A stretch of DNA of 22,289 nt from DATIJJ01 sp964612855. Its GTDB lineage: Bacteria > Pseudomonadota > Gammaproteobacteria > DSM-16500. The notes below the pieces were generated by a model. It ran no database searches. It saw nothing but the letters and a program-made list of their open reading frames with translations, and was not told the origin of the DNA. The stretch is taken from assembly GCA_964612855.1 (NCBI GenBank), contig CAZTDR010000043.1, forward strand, positions 1 through 22,289, written 5' to 3'. The number at the start of each line of letters is the position of its first letter. Positions within the stretch are counted from its first letter, which is position 1. This document shows positions 13,773 through 20,677 of the stretch, piece by piece. A program made the translations under genes and the position numbers.

Positions 13773-14843
13773 CTAAAAGTAATTTTGCTTCATCGCTTCT
13801 TTGGCCAATTTTAGCGTTTCTTGCGCCACTTTATTTGCTTTTTCAGTCCCTTCGCGCAAAATTTCCAATACTTGGGCTGGATCATTTTCGTAAACTAACC
13901 GTCGCTTGCGAATGGGTTCAATTAAACTGACTAACACGTCAATTAAGCGCTTTTTGCATTCCACATCGCCGATTTTACCCAGTCGATAACGTTCTTCTGC
14001 TTCTTGTACCCAGGCTTGATCAGAATTAAATGTTTCATGGAAAATCCATAAAGGATTATTTTCAACTCGGCCTGGGTCTGTTGCTTTCAACCGGTTGGGA
14101 TCCGTATACATACTCATGACTTTTCGTGAAATAGTATCGGCATCGTCACTTAATAAAATAGCATTATTCAATGACTTAGACATTTTTAACAAACTGCCAT
14201 CGGGTGTGGGCGCCCCTGTTCCAACCAATCGGCGCGCGCGACCCAATTTCACGTCTACGATGGGGAATAGGCCGCCTTTTTGAAGATAATCTTTATCTTC
14301 CGTATGTGAATCAACGCCACAATATAATTGATTAAATTTGCGTGCGACTTCGCGAGTCATTTCAATATGAGGGACTTGGTCTTCTCCCACCGGGACAATC
14401 TCGGGGCGAAATGCCAAAATATCAGCAACTTGTCCTACGGGGTAGAGTAAAAAACCAAAGGGATAATTCTCACCTAACCCCTTATCACGAATTTCATCTT
14501 TAATGGTGGGGTTGCGCATGATTCGAGGATAAGGAAGGAGCATACTGAAAAAAAAGGTCAGTTCCGCTATAGCAGGTACTTCGGATTGAATAAAAAGCGT
14601 ACTTCGTTTCGGATCGATGCCGATAGCGAGCCAATCGGTTGCAACATCCATCACACTTTGTCGAATTTCTGCCGGTCTATCCATGCGTGTGGTAAAGGCA
14701 TGCACATTGGCGATAATAAAATAGCAATCATAACTATCTTGGAGTGCCAAGCGGTTTTCTAATGATCCAACCCAATGACCTAAATGCAAACGGCCTGTTG
14801 GCGTATCGCCGGTGAGTAAGCGGGGTTTGTTACGATCAGTCAC
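13773..14843 (-). CDS. trpS: Tryptophanyl-tRNA synthetase
   Basis: Class I aminoacyl-tRNA synthetase charging tRNA-Trp. The HIGH-type signature is PTGRLHLGHWVG (residues 15-26, ending GHWVG). The MRNPTIKDE segment (109-117) and VGEDQVPHIEMTREVARKF (152-170) are typical TrpS blocks, and the KMSKS loop is exact at 220-224. The protein is 356 aa, about 20 longer than E. coli TrpS, with the extra length around residues 180-215. Translation starts at GTG (14841-14843) with AAGGAA upstream. A promoter-like pair is upstream and a perfect 38-bp palindrome follows the stop codon immediately. It is the last gene before the two small unknown genes on the same strand, and a repeat-bearing 183-bp gap separates it from rsmD upstream. 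Confidence 0.96.
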   Translation of the reverse strand: MTDRNKPRLLTGDTPTGRLHLGHWVGSLENRLALQDSYDCYFIIANVHAFTTRMDRPAEIRQSVMDVATDWLAIGIDPKRSTLFIQSEVPAIAELTFFFSMLLPYPRIMRNPTIKDEIRDKGLGENYPFGFLLYPVGQVADILAFRPEIVPVGEDQVPHIEMTREVARKFNQLYCGVDSHTEDKDYLQKGGLFPIVDVKLGRARRLVGTGAPTPDGSLLKMSKSLNNAILLSDDADTISRKVMSMYTDPNRLKATDPGRVENNPLWIFHETFNSDQAWVQEAEERYRLGKIGDVECKKRLIDVLVSLIEPIRKRRLVYENDPAQVLEILREGTEKANKVAQETLKLAKEAMKQNYF

Positions 14844-14911
14844 GGGGTATGTGTTCCTTGCAAAAATAAAATGTTGGATGCTGAGAAAGCTTAGTCGACT
14901 TTAGACGACTC

Positions 14912-14940
14912 AGTCTATCAGAGAGCGCGGTAGGGGACAA
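14912..14940 (-). promoter_or_regulatory. Promoter candidate for trpS
   Basis: On the minus strand, TTGTCC (14940-14935) and TAGACT (14917-14912) are separated by 17 nt, each matching sigma-70 consensus at 4 of 6 positions. Transcription would start near 14905, about 62 nt before the GTG start. Confidence 0.4.
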
Positions 14941-14969
14941 AAATTTATTCTTTATAGATTACCGGAATT

Positions 14970-14999
14970 GTAGGGGCGGACACACTGGATTGCCCCTAT
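14970..14999. repeat. 30-bp GTAGGGGCGGAC palindrome, copy 2 (degenerate)
   Basis: It begins GTAGGGGCGGACACACTGG and closes with TTGCCCCTAT, so the right arm carries several changes from the copies at 4529 and 19167. It is followed by the tail AAAGCGTTTTTGTC...CAGAGAT, also found after the 4529 copy. It lies between rsmD and trpS. Confidence 0.75.
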
Positions 15000-15026
15000 T
15001 CAAAGCGTTTTTGTCACCGGCAGAGA

Positions 15027-15587
15027 TCAGGCAGACTCTCTTTTTACGAGATGATACGCCACCTGCCCCGCTCGCTTGCTTTTGAGAATACGCCATCCCA
15101 CCGGCAATTGACCTTCTTCCAGATTGTCGCGTGCCTCTAAATAAATATACGCATCAGGCGCCAATAAATTTTGTTCTTCTAGATAAAAACAGCAAGGTAA
15201 GAGTAAGTTTTCTCCATAAGGCGGATCGAGAAAAACAATATTGAACGGCTTCTGGATCGGCTTCAGTTGACTAGGCGCTTTGGCGCGATAAATATCCGCA
15301 TTTTCTGCTTTTAATATGGCAGCCTCAGCCTGCAACAACTGCACTACCACCGCGGAATCATCGATCATCACAGCATGTGCCGCACCGCGCGATAATGCTT
15401 CAAAACCTAGGGCACCACTACCGGAAAATAAATCCAAGCAATAAGCCCCAGCAATGTAGGGTGCTAACCAATTAAATAGCGTTTCACGTACTCGATCAGG
15501 CGTGGGACGTAAATTAAGAACATCGGGAATTTTTAACTTACGGCCACGCCATTGACCGCCTATAATTCGCAGGATACCTTGTGCCAT
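15027..15587 (-). CDS. rsmD: 16S rRNA (guanine-966-N2)-methyltransferase
   Basis: Methylates G966 of 16S rRNA in the assembling 30S subunit using S-adenosylmethionine. The N-terminus has IIGGQWRGRKLKIP and LRPTPDRVRETLFNWL (residues 26-41), both family hallmarks. SAM-binding motif I is LDLFSGSGALGFEALSRGA (51-69), and catalytic motif IV is DPPY (121-124, in NIVFLDPPYGE). At 186 aa it is a full-length RsmD. The start codon is 39 bp from the divergent ftsY start, the arrangement seen in many gammaproteobacteria, so the two share a compact control region. The ribosome site (AAGAGG) is rather far, about 12 nt, from the ATG. Confidence 0.95.
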   Translation of the reverse strand: MAQGILRIIGGQWRGRKLKIPDVLNLRPTPDRVRETLFNWLAPYIAGAYCLDLFSGSGALGFEALSRGAAHAVMIDDSAVVVQLLQAEAAILKAENADIYRAKAPSQLKPIQKPFNIVFLDPPYGENLLLPCCFYLEEQNLLAPDAYIYLEARDNLEEGQLPVGWRILKSKRAGQVAYHLVKRESA

Positions 15588-15626
15588 GTTACTATTAAGC
15601 CTCTTAGATGATTGAGATATTAAACC

Positions 15627-16616
15627 ATGTTTAACCTATTAAAACGAAAAAAATCCGTCGAAACAGACCTGGCTTCCGAACAATCTACTGAAAAAGCCGG
15701 TTTTTTTTCCCGCTTAAAAGCAGGACTTACGAAAACGCGCGCTAACTTTTCCAATGGGATTGCCAATTTAATTCTCGGCAAAAAAAAATTAGATCAAGAA
15801 GTCCTAAACTTAATCGAAACACAATTAATTACAGCCGATGTTGGCATTGATGCCACAGAACAATTGATTGGGCATCTCACCCAAAAATTAGCCCGCAATG
15901 AATTGCAGGACACAGAAGCTGCGTTAGCTATTTTGCAAGAAGATATGAAAACCATTTTACGCGACTGTGAACAACCTTTTCTTCGCGACGAAGAAAAAAA
16001 ACCATTAGTCATTTTAGTCATTGGTATTAATGGCTCAGGCAAAACAACCACCATTGGCAAGCTCGCCAAACATTTCCAAGCCGCTAACAAAAAAGTCATG
16101 TTGGCTGCGGGCGATACGTTTCGTGCTGCCGCCATCGAGCAATTACAAATTTGGGGAGAGCGCAACCAAATTCCGGTTATTGCCCAACAACCTGGCGCTG
16201 ATACAGCCGCCGTGATTTATGATGCAATGGAAGCAGCAAAAGCACGCGGAATAGATATCCTTATTGCAGATACAGCTGGCCGCTTGCACACCCAAACCAA
16301 CCTCATGGAAGAATTAAAAAAAGTAAAACGGGTGCTTCAGAAAATCGATGCAACTGCGCCGCATGAAGTGTTATTGATATTAGACTCGAGCATCGGTCAA
16401 AATGCCTTGAATCAAGCCAAACAATTCCATGATGCGATGGGTGTAACAGGCATTGCATTGACTAAATTAGATGGTACCGCAAAAGGTGGAATTATTTTCG
16501 CGATTGCGAAACAATTACGCATACCGATTCATTTTATTGGTATCGGTGAAAACATTGATGATCTGCGGCCATTTGTTGCTGATGAATTTGTGGAAGCATT
16601 ATTTGAAAAGGAGTAA
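15627..16616 (+). CDS. ftsY: Signal recognition particle receptor FtsY
   Basis: SRP receptor GTPase that docks SRP-ribosome complexes at the inner membrane for co-translational insertion. The N-terminal A region is short (about 25 residues, against roughly 200 in E. coli) and is followed by the N domain (about 28-115). In the G domain, G1 is GINGSGKTT (133-141), then GDTFRAAAIEQL, DTAGRLHTQTNLMEEL (G3) and TKLDGTAKGG (G4 plus closing loop). The amphipathic start FFSRLKAGLTKTRANF can serve as membrane-targeting helix. The usual AxTGQ-type stretch here reads ILDSSIGQNAL, a mild deviation. The protein is 329 aa. It is the first gene of ftsY-ftsE-ftsX; ftsE begins 3 nt after its stop. Confidence 0.96.
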   Translation: MFNLLKRKKSVETDLASEQSTEKAGFFSRLKAGLTKTRANFSNGIANLILGKKKLDQEVLNLIETQLITADVGIDATEQLIGHLTQKLARNELQDTEAALAILQEDMKTILRDCEQPFLRDEEKKPLVILVIGINGSGKTTTIGKLAKHFQAANKKVMLAAGDTFRAAAIEQLQIWGERNQIPVIAQQPGADTAAVIYDAMEAAKARGIDILIADTAGRLHTQTNLMEELKKVKRVLQKIDATAPHEVLLILDSSIGQNALNQAKQFHDAMGVTGIALTKLDGTAKGGIIFAIAKQLRIPIHFIGIGENIDDLRPFVADEFVEALFEKE

Positions 16617-16619
16617 GGA

Positions 16620-17267
16620 TTGATTCACGTACAACAGGTCAGTAAACGTTATGCTAATGGGTATCTTGCTCTAGATAACGTCAGTTTTTCATTAGCGCCA
16701 GGGGAATTGGCTTTTTTAACTGGACATTCCGGGGCTGGAAAAAGCACGCTGCTCAAACTCATTGCTGCGATTGAACCCCTTTCGCAAGGACAAATTAACG
16801 TTCAACATTATCATCTCAATAAATTAAAACCTCGCCAAATCCCCTTATTTCGCAGAAACATTGGTATTATTTTACAAAGTCCTAATTTACTGATGGATCG
16901 CTCTGTTCTAGACAATGTCGGCCTCCCTTTAATTGTGGCAGGCGCGCCTTATCGAGATATTCAAAATCGCGCCCGCGCAGTTCTGGCTAAAATGGGTTTG
17001 CAAAATAAACAAAAATATTTTCCCTATGAGTTATCAAGCGGTGAGCAACAACGTGTTGCGATTGCGCGAGCGGTGATTAACAAACCCGCTATTTTATTGG
17101 CAGATGAACCTACAGGTAATCTCGATCCAGCATTGGCTGCCGAAACCATGGAATTATTTAGTCAATTTAATCAACTCGGCATGACGATGCTCATTGCCAG
17201 CCACGATCTGGCCTTGATTCATAAATTAAAGCACCGTGTTATCACGTTGTCGGAGGGTAAACTATGA
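16620..17267 (+). CDS. ftsE: Cell division ABC transporter ATPase FtsE
   Basis: Cytoplasmic ATPase of the FtsEX complex, which sits at the division ring and drives amidase activation through FtsX. Walker A is GHSGAGKST (residues 35-43), the Q-loop is in IILQSPNLL, the signature is LSSGEQQRVAIARA (an LSGGQ variant), and Walker B is ILLADEPTGNLD. A final H-loop appears in IASHDLALI. At 215 aa it is close to the usual 220 aa. Translation starts at TTG, supported by AAGGAG 6 nt upstream that overlaps the end of ftsY; no ATG is available at the conserved N-terminus MIHVQQVSKRYANG. It overlaps ftsX by 4 nt (ATGA), so the two subunits are probably made in balance. Confidence 0.96.
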   Translation: MIHVQQVSKRYANGYLALDNVSFSLAPGELAFLTGHSGAGKSTLLKLIAAIEPLSQGQINVQHYHLNKLKPRQIPLFRRNIGIILQSPNLLMDRSVLDNVGLPLIVAGAPYRDIQNRARAVLAKMGLQNKQKYFPYELSSGEQQRVAIARAVINKPAILLADEPTGNLDPALAAETMELFSQFNQLGMTMLIASHDLALIHKLKHRVITLSEGKL

Positions 17268-18169
17268 ATTACCTCACTCGGCATATGCAATCGGGTTTAT
17301 ATAGCCTCGGCAAAATAACACGCGCGCCTCTGGCCAGTTTCATGACCTGTTTCATTATTGGCATTGCATTGGCATTACCTGTTTTATTGTTTGTTGGCGT
17401 AAAAAACGCTGAAGTAATGAGTCATAACATCAAAGGCACGCAACAAATCACACTGTATTTGAAGCAAGATACCACCCCCGATCAAGCTGACTCGCTAATG
17501 GCTATGTTGAAAAAGCAATCTCATGTAAAAAGCGCAGCAGCGATTTCGCCAGCGGAAGGATTGCAAGAATTACAAAAGCAAGCGGGCACGACGACGTTGA
17601 CTGATAGCTTGCAAAGTAATCCCTTACCCTGGGCCATTACCATCCAGCCGGTCGATGAAATTCAAAGTCCAGCGCAATTCGAAGCGTTAACGCAAACGTT
17701 ACAACAATTCCCACTGGTAGACAGCGTGCAGCTCGATATTTTGTGGGTCAAGCGTCTCGCCTCATTAATTTACTTGGGAGAACGAGCTTGGCTTGTATTA
17801 GCCATTTTTTTAAGTATTGGCGTGATATTTATTGTCAATAATACTATTCGTTCAGCAACACAACAGCACCATAAAGAAATTGAGGTCATCCAACTTATAG
17901 GCGGCACTCATGCCTTTATTCGACGACCGTTTTTATATACAGGGATGACCTATGGTTTATTCGGCGGCATTGTAGCTTGGTTGTTGATTGTGATTTTAAT
18001 TATGGCATTGCAGAATCCTGTGCACCATTTGGCAGAATTGTATGGCAGTCCATTTTCGCTGTCAGGTCTAGGCTTGGGTAATTTAGTTATTCTATTATGC
18101 AGCAGTGCATTACTTGGTTTAGCAGGGTCATGGTTTGCGGTGACGCGGTATTTGTATAAAAAAGCGTGA
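17264..18169 (+). CDS. ftsX: Cell division ABC transporter permease FtsX
   Basis: Inner-membrane subunit of FtsEX that relays ATP-driven movement to periplasmic peptidoglycan hydrolase activators. An N-terminal cytoplasmic segment is followed by TM1 (about 25-46, FMTCFIIGIALALPVLLFVG). A periplasmic loop of about 120 residues contains GTQQITLYLKQDTTPDQADS and the FtsX-typical LQQFPLVDSVQLDILWVKRL. Three more helices follow (about 170-192, 222-247 and 270-295). The ERAWLVLAIFLSIGVIFIVNNTIR block is characteristic. The 301-aa length is typical. It shares an ATGA overlap with ftsE. The 104-bp gap to rpoH contains a CIRCE operator and a promoter candidate, so rpoH is probably transcribed separately. 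Confidence 0.95.
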   Translation: MNYLTRHMQSGLYSLGKITRAPLASFMTCFIIGIALALPVLLFVGVKNAEVMSHNIKGTQQITLYLKQDTTPDQADSLMAMLKKQSHVKSAAAISPAEGLQELQKQAGTTTLTDSLQSNPLPWAITIQPVDEIQSPAQFEALTQTLQQFPLVDSVQLDILWVKRLASLIYLGERAWLVLAIFLSIGVIFIVNNTIRSATQQHHKEIEVIQLIGGTHAFIRRPFLYTGMTYGLFGGIVAWLLIVILIMALQNPVHHLAELYGSPFSLSGLGLGNLVILLCSSALLGLAGSWFAVTRYLYKKA

Positions 18170-18180
18170 GTGGTTGGTCG

Positions 18181-18209
18181 TTGCTGGACACGCCAGCCAA
18201 GATAATAAT
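18181..18209 (+). promoter_or_regulatory. Promoter candidate for rpoH
   Basis: TTGCTG (18181-18186) lies 17 nt upstream of AATAAT (18204-18209), within an AT-rich stretch GATAATAATAAGAT. The inferred start near 18216 falls inside the CIRCE element, the usual geometry for HrcA repression. The match to consensus is moderate. Confidence 0.4.
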
Positions 18210-18213
18210 AAGA

Positions 18214-18240
18214 TTAGCACTCCTCCATCAAGAGTGCTAA
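18214..18240. promoter_or_regulatory. CIRCE operator (HrcA binding site) upstream of rpoH
   Basis: TTAGCACTC (18214-18222), a 9-nt spacer, then GAGTGCTAA (18232-18240). This matches the CIRCE consensus TTAGCACTC-N9-GAGTGCTAA exactly in both arms and spacing. It ends 33 nt before the rpoH ATG and just downstream of a promoter-like pair. CIRCE is the operator of the heat-shock repressor HrcA, best known upstream of groESL and dnaK operons. Its position predicts that rpoH is repressed by HrcA and released on heat shock. hrcA itself is not in the window. Confidence 0.93.
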
Positions 18241-18273
18241 AATTCATTTAGCCCTTTTCCTCTAAGGTAGACT

Positions 18274-19131
18274 ATGAACGAAACTAGCTTACAAGCCCTT
18301 GATTTTCAGTTACCCGGTAACAGCTTGGATACCTATATCCATCAAGTTAACCAAATCCCGATGCTGTCTCCTGAAGAAGAACTTGATCTTGCAACCCGTC
18401 TACAACAAGATAATGACCTCACGGCGGCCAGGCAATTGGTACTCCCTCATTTACGCTACGTTGTTCGTGTGGCGCGAGGGTATCTTGGATATGGTTTGCC
18501 ATTAGGTGACTTAATTCAAGAAGGCAATATTGGCTTGATGAAAGCGGTTAAACGTTTTAATCCTGATGTCGGCGTACGGCTTGTCACTTTCGCCATGCAC
18601 TGGATCAAATCAGAAATCCATGAGTTTGTTATTCGCAACTGGCGCATCGCGAAAGTCGCGACAACCAAAGCACAGCGTAAATTATTTTTTAATTTACGTA
18701 ACATGAAAAAACATTTGGGCTGGCTGACGCAAGAAGAAGTCCTCGAAATGGCCAAAGATTTACGGGTCAAACCAGAAACCGTCCGTGAAATGGAATTACG
18801 CTTAAGCACAACGGATACCACCTTCGACGGTCATCAAGATGACGAAGACGATCAAATGCACTTCACCCCCGCAGGTTATTTAGAAGACCATCGATTTAAT
18901 CCCGCCTTGGAGTTAGAAAAAGCAGATTGGTCTGAACAATCCCAGACCGCTTTACACCATGCCATGCAACAATTGGATGAGCGCAGCAAAGAAATCCTTC
19001 AAACTCGCTGGTTAGCGGAAGAAAAAGTAACCTTGCAAGAATTAGCAGACAAATACCAAGTTTCCGCCGAACGCATTCGTCAATTGGAAAAAAATGCGAT
19101 GCAAAAATTGCGAGAAGCGATAGAGAGCTAA
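18274..19131 (+). CDS. rpoH: RNA polymerase heat-shock sigma factor sigma-32
   Basis: Sigma factor directing transcription of chaperone and protease genes. Region 2 is intact (LPHLRYVVRVARGYLGYGLP, GDLIQEGNIGLMKAVKRF, FAMHWIKSEIHEFVIRNWR). The RpoH-specific box QRKLFFNLR (residues 134-142) identifies it as sigma-32 rather than a general sigma-70. Region 4 ends in the helix-turn-helix VTLQELADKYQVSAERIRQL. Its 285 aa is the normal length. The ATG has AAGG 7 nt upstream. It follows ftsYEX as in E. coli, but a perfect CIRCE operator upstream suggests HrcA control. Whether the mRNA also acts as a thermosensor as in E. coli cannot be judged by eye. Confidence 0.97.
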   Translation: MNETSLQALDFQLPGNSLDTYIHQVNQIPMLSPEEELDLATRLQQDNDLTAARQLVLPHLRYVVRVARGYLGYGLPLGDLIQEGNIGLMKAVKRFNPDVGVRLVTFAMHWIKSEIHEFVIRNWRIAKVATTKAQRKLFFNLRNMKKHLGWLTQEEVLEMAKDLRVKPETVREMELRLSTTDTTFDGHQDDEDDQMHFTPAGYLEDHRFNPALELEKADWSEQSQTALHHAMQQLDERSKEILQTRWLAEEKVTLQELADKYQVSAERIRQLEKNAMQKLREAIES

Positions 19132-19166
19132 AAGCCTGTTTAATCTATTTGCTTAAAGCGCTTTTT

Positions 19167-19196
19167 GTAGGGGCGGACACACGGGTCCGCCCCTAC
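19167..19196. repeat. 30-bp GTAGGGGCGGAC palindrome, copy 3
   Basis: The arms GTAGGGGCGGAC / GTCCGCCCCTAC give a perfect 12-bp stem with a 6-nt loop. It lies between the convergent rpoH and reductase genes. No T-run follows on either strand, so it looks like a REP-like unit rather than an intrinsic terminator, although such hairpins can stabilise mRNA 3' ends. Confidence 0.8.
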
Positions 19197-19271
19197 AAGA
19201 GCCGTGATTCATAAAAAATAAAAATTTTGTCGCTTACAGAGCTAAACAAGCTCTAATAAAAAAATATTACG

Positions 19272-20285
19272 TCAGGCTTCCTGCTCATAATCAAATACAT
19301 CTGAGTAATAAAATTTTCTTTGCATTCCAGCTTGCTGAAACACGTGTAAAACATCATGCACAATGGGCTCGGGAGCACTGATATAAACTCGATAATTCTC
19401 CAAATCAGGATAATCGCTTAAAACAGCCTCCTGCAATAACCCCGTTTGGCCCGTCCATTGTGGATGAGGCTGACTGAGTACGGGTGTATATGAAAATTGC
19501 TTCAATTCACGCGTCCACGTCATCACCAATTCATCCATATACAATTCCGAAGGTGAGGTGACGCTCCAATATAAATGCATGCGAGGATAAACTTTAAATC
19601 GCTTCATGCCTTCGATAATCGCTTTGATAGACGCAAAACCCGTGCCACGTGCGAGGAAAATGATAGGCTGTTCATCATAAAGCTCGCTCAATGTGCAATT
19701 GCCATAAGGTAATCGTACTATCCATTTTTTTTCTTCTTGAGTAAAACGCAAAATATCCTGAGCAAGTGCATTATCAATGGGATGCGACAAGTGCAACTCA
19801 AGAGAAAAATTTTCTTCAGGCGCATTAGCAATCGACAAAGGTGATACAGCACCTGTTGAGTGCAAGACTTTGAGATATTGACCGGCTTGATAAAACACAC
19901 CGGCATGCTGAAGAGGACGCAAAAAAATACGTGTGATATCGTTGGCAATTAATTCTCTACTCATCACTTCATATACGCATTCGGTGGGAATCAATAATTG
20001 TGCCATACCAAAATCAGTGACCTCAATAATCAAATCACTTTGGGGTTTGGCGCTACAAAATAAGGCATATCCGGCTTCTTGTTGAGTGGGCGCTAACGCT
20101 ACTATTTCTTTTTCGGCATAATGCACATTACCTTGCACTATTTTCCCACAACACGTACCGCAAATACCGATGCGGCATTGATGGGGAAAAAAATAGCCCT
20201 GACGCAATGCGGCATCTAACACGGTTTCATGTTCATCGACATCAAAACAAAAACCACTGGGCTTAACGAGAACTTGGTATATCAT
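19272..20285 (-). CDS. [2Fe-2S] ferredoxin/FAD-NAD(P)H reductase (AscD-like)
   Basis: A 337-aa electron-transfer flavoprotein with an N-terminal plant-type ferredoxin domain (residues 1 to about 90; cluster cysteines C37, C42, C45 and C77 in QCRIGICGTCCGK and LFCSAK). An FAD-binding domain follows (about 100-200; YQAGQYLKVL with SPLSIANAP), then an NAD(P)-binding domain (PIIFLARGTGFASIKAII). This is the layout of CDP-6-deoxy-glucoseen reductase (AscD/RfbI) and of oxygenase reductase subunits. No deoxysugar genes are nearby, so a sugar role is unlikely; it more probably feeds an oxygenase, hydroxylase or another redox partner (inference). Its start overlaps the stop of the 130-aa gene by 4 nt (ATGA), so the two are coupled behind comM. 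Confidence 0.85.
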   Translation of the reverse strand: MIYQVLVKPSGFCFDVDEHETVLDAALRQGYFFPHQCRIGICGTCCGKIVQGNVHYAEKEIVALAPTQQEAGYALFCSAKPQSDLIIEVTDFGMAQLLIPTECVYEVMSRELIANDITRIFLRPLQHAGVFYQAGQYLKVLHSTGAVSPLSIANAPEENFSLELHLSHPIDNALAQDILRFTQEEKKWIVRLPYGNCTLSELYDEQPIIFLARGTGFASIKAIIEGMKRFKVYPRMHLYWSVTSPSELYMDELVMTWTRELKQFSYTPVLSQPHPQWTGQTGLLQEAVLSDYPDLENYRVYISAPEPIVHDVLHVFQQAGMQRKFYYSDVFDYEQEA

Positions 20286-20674
20286 CCGGCTACACTGCCC
20301 CCTAATTGCTTTGATTCATTCATCAAGGCAATCCGTACTGCTTCCAATTTTGGCATTTTGGCTGCACGCAGCACTTCATAAATTTCAGCTAATTTTTTTA
20401 ACTTGTTTGCTTTCTCCAATTTTCCTGCCGGATTGCCCTCGGATAATTCACGAATCTGACGCAGCACTTTGGCCACTTCCTCCCAATTGTACGCGTGCGT
20501 TATATCACGGGGTGAGGCTCGCTTTTTATCGCTAGTAGGAGGCGCTTCCAGCTTTTGACTGTTATCTAAAACCCAGGCTTTATAACGCTGGGCAGACTCT
20601 AACAGTACCTCTAGCTTTTGATCGATGGTACTGGTTAACAATTCATCTTCCTGGGGATAAAACAGGATCGGCAT
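20282..20674 (-). CDS. Unrecognised 130-aa soluble protein
   Basis: The protein begins MPILFYPQEDELLTSTIDQK. A helical segment (LEVLLESAQRYKAWVLDNSQ) and a polar linker (PPTSDKKRASPRD) follow, then a mostly helical half (WEEVAKVLRQIRELSEGN, KLKKLAEIYEVLRAAKMPKL). It has no signal peptide, membrane helix or cysteine. I do not recognise a family. It starts 3 nt after the comM stop, with GGGAGAA inside the comM 3' end as ribosome site, and its stop overlaps the reductase start. The tight packing and charged composition support a real gene and suggest co-expression with both neighbours; a link to the reductase is possible but unproven. Confidence 0.75.
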   Translation of the reverse strand: MPILFYPQEDELLTSTIDQKLEVLLESAQRYKAWVLDNSQKLEAPPTSDKKRASPRDITHAYNWEEVAKVLRQIRELSEGNPAGKLEKANKLKKLAEIYEVLRAAKMPKLEAVRIALMNESKQLGGSVAG

Positions 20675-20677
20675 TTT

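Noticed and set aside
14893..14910. Small inverted repeat AGTCG/CGACT upstream of trpS, considered as a T-box or attenuator
   Set aside because: It is only a 5-bp stem, no T-box motif or leader peptide with Trp codons is visible, and it overlaps the likely transcription start.
15794..16165. Minus-strand 123-codon frame inside ftsY
   Set aside because: It is a shadow of the ftsY coding strand; the FtsY motifs on the other strand are unambiguous.
18183..18197. GCTGG-CCAGC inverted repeat after ftsX as a terminator
   Set aside because: It has a 5-bp stem with no following T-run, and it overlaps the rpoH promoter candidate.
19167..19196. Intrinsic terminator for rpoH
   Set aside because: The stem is strong, but T-runs are absent downstream on both strands and the same unit occurs in non-terminator positions.
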